A stretch of DNA of 6,310 nt from contig WGEI01000545.1 in the NCBI GenBank assembly GCA_015492875.1, forward strand, positions 1-6,310. The letters are read 5' to 3'. Below, one piece after another: positions 5,455-6,310 of the stretch (position 1 is the first letter of the stretch; each line of letters starts with the position of its first letter). Below the pieces are notes generated by a model. That model made no database searches, had not been told where the DNA came from, and saw only the letters and a list, made by a program, of their open reading frames with translations. This DNA is from Anaerolineae bacterium. GTDB lineage: Bacteria; Chloroflexota; Anaerolineae; Aggregatilineales; Phototrophicaceae. The translations under genes and the position numbers were made by a program.

Positions 5455-6310
5455 TTGTCACACAGAAAGGGTTATTGGCTGGCTGTTATTTTATTATTTG
5501 TGGCCGCCATTTTACGACTGACATCATTTGCGAACCTGCCATCAGGATTGCATGAACAGGAAATCGTCGATATTCGCGTCACCGAGCGAATACGCACTGA
5601 TGGCGATATCGCTGTCTTTTATGACCTAAAACCGCTGGGAATACCAGAAGGGCGCGAAGGGCTTTATCACACAGGCCTCGCCCTGACGACAAGCCTGATT
5701 GGTAACGGGCTTATTGGATACCGTATGTTATCGCTGTGGGTGGGGCTGTTGGCCTTATCGCTAACATTCATACTGGCATATCGTCTCTATGGGCCAATTG
5801 CGGGAATAGGAGCGATGGCACTGATGACCTTCAGTATGTGGCCGATATTGCTATCCCGTACAGTTGGCCGTGAGACGCTCATGCCCTTCATCGTCAGTGG
5901 ACTGGTGCTGGCACTCGCGCGGGCGCTACCGGTTTATTGGCGGCGGCGATATGTACAGACCAGTACAACGGCTTTCACGATTTTTGGCTTGTTGGCGGGC
6001 TTCAGTTTTTACATTCATCCTGTAAGCCTGTTGCTGGTGATGGGCAGTATGGCATTTATCGTCTATATGCTCTGGGCCAGAGAGCGCATGTCTCGGCGGC
6101 GGCTGAGCTATATTGGGTTTGCGTTGCTGGTGATGATTATCATCGCAACGCCGTACATGATTTCTAGCTTCAGGCTACCTGATTTAGCGGGTGCAAATCG
6201 TATATTTGGCGATTATAACGGCTTATTGCGCGCACTGGGTGAAGGCGTGGCGGCCATTTTATTTTTGGGCGATAGCAATGCTGCCTATAACTTCCCCGGC
6301 AGGCCACTGA
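5455..6310 (+). CDS. Multi-pass GT-C glycosyltransferase, PMT/GT39 (ArnT-like) family, 3' partial
   Basis: The frame is open from TTG at 5455 to the window edge (285 codons plus one base), so the C-terminal part is missing. Residue numbers count from that TTG. The product starts with a helix (about 7-26), then the first outer loop LPSGLHEQEIVDIR (28-41), the place where this family carries its acidic catalytic motif. GREGLYHTGLAL (66-77), LLSRTVGRETLMPF (132-145), GLLAGFSFYIHP (178-189) and ATPYM (231-235) follow the order of conserved segments in bacterial PMT/GT39 proteins, with hydrophobic helices between. The end, GDSNAAYNFPGRP (272-284), matches the G-D...N-x-P-G-R-P segment of these proteins. 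Such enzymes move a sugar from a polyprenyl-phosphate donor to a lipid or protein acceptor on the outer membrane face. Where relatives usually have Asp-Glu in the first loop this one reads Gln35-Glu36. The family is confident; donor and acceptor are unknown. Confidence 0.82.
   Translation, partial: MSHRKGYWLAVILLFVAAILRLTSFANLPSGLHEQEIVDIRVTERIRTDGDIAVFYDLKPLGIPEGREGLYHTGLALTTSLIGNGLIGYRMLSLWVGLLALSLTFILAYRLYGPIAGIGAMALMTFSMWPILLSRTVGRETLMPFIVSGLVLALARALPVYWRRRYVQTSTTAFTIFGLLAGFSFYIHPVSLLLVMGSMAFIVYMLWARERMSRRRLSYIGFALLVMIIIATPYMISSFRLPDLAGANRIFGDYNGLLRALGEGVAAILFLGDSNAAYNFPGRPL

Noticed and set aside
5937..6167. Plus-strand 76-residue frame inside the glycosyltransferase gene
   Set aside because: It overlaps a longer frame with a clear run of conserved PMT/GT39 segments and membrane helices, so it is an out-of-frame shadow.

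Overview
The window looks like chromosomal DNA of a bacterium, most plausibly a member of the Chloroflexota (Anaerolineae-like). This is inferred from the mid-GC base composition judged by eye, the long Pro/Thr 'PTPTPTP' linkers in exported proteins, the use of TTG starts, and a PMT/GT39-type membrane glycosyltransferase of the kind abundant in that phylum. No rRNA or other taxonomic marker is present, so the assignment is tentative. I see no mobile element, CRISPR array, tRNA or rRNA.

Layout: five genes, all on the + strand. (1) 1-2041 is the 3' part of a large exported two-domain protein: a degenerate GH18-like barrel, a small beta-rich module, a Pro/Thr linker and a clan GH-A (GH39/GH5-like) glycoside hydrolase domain. 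(2) 2058-3518 is a membrane-anchored GH-A hydrolase with its own Pro/Thr-rich stalk. (3) 3531-4748 is a third GH-A hydrolase with an N-terminal anchor or signal peptide and no stalk. (4) 4723-5229 is a small four-helix CopD-like membrane protein that starts at TTG inside gene 3. These four are packed with gaps of 16 and 12 nt and a 26-nt overlap, so they probably form one operon. (5) After a 225-nt intergenic region carrying a perfect 12-bp inverted repeat, a TTG-started multi-pass GT-C (PMT/GT39-like) glycosyltransferase begins at 5455 and runs off the window end.

The three hydrolase domains are clearly paralogous. They share the WNE(P/Q)N acid/base segment, an acidic-Trp 'REW' just after it, a 'P-T-G' motif at the end of the following strand, a G-x-H strand and a second catalytic Glu. 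Three diverged paralogues in tandem, all predicted to sit outside the membrane and next to a lipid-linked-sugar glycosyltransferase, suggest a locus that builds and trims a cell-surface glycan. This resembles the way the GH39 enzyme PslG sits inside the Psl exopolysaccharide operon of Pseudomonas, but substrate and pathway cannot be read from the sequence. The most unusual points are the GH18-like domain that has lost its active-site residues while fused to an apparently intact GH-A domain, and a cysteine pair beside the active site that is present in genes 1 and 2 and absent as a pair from gene 3.
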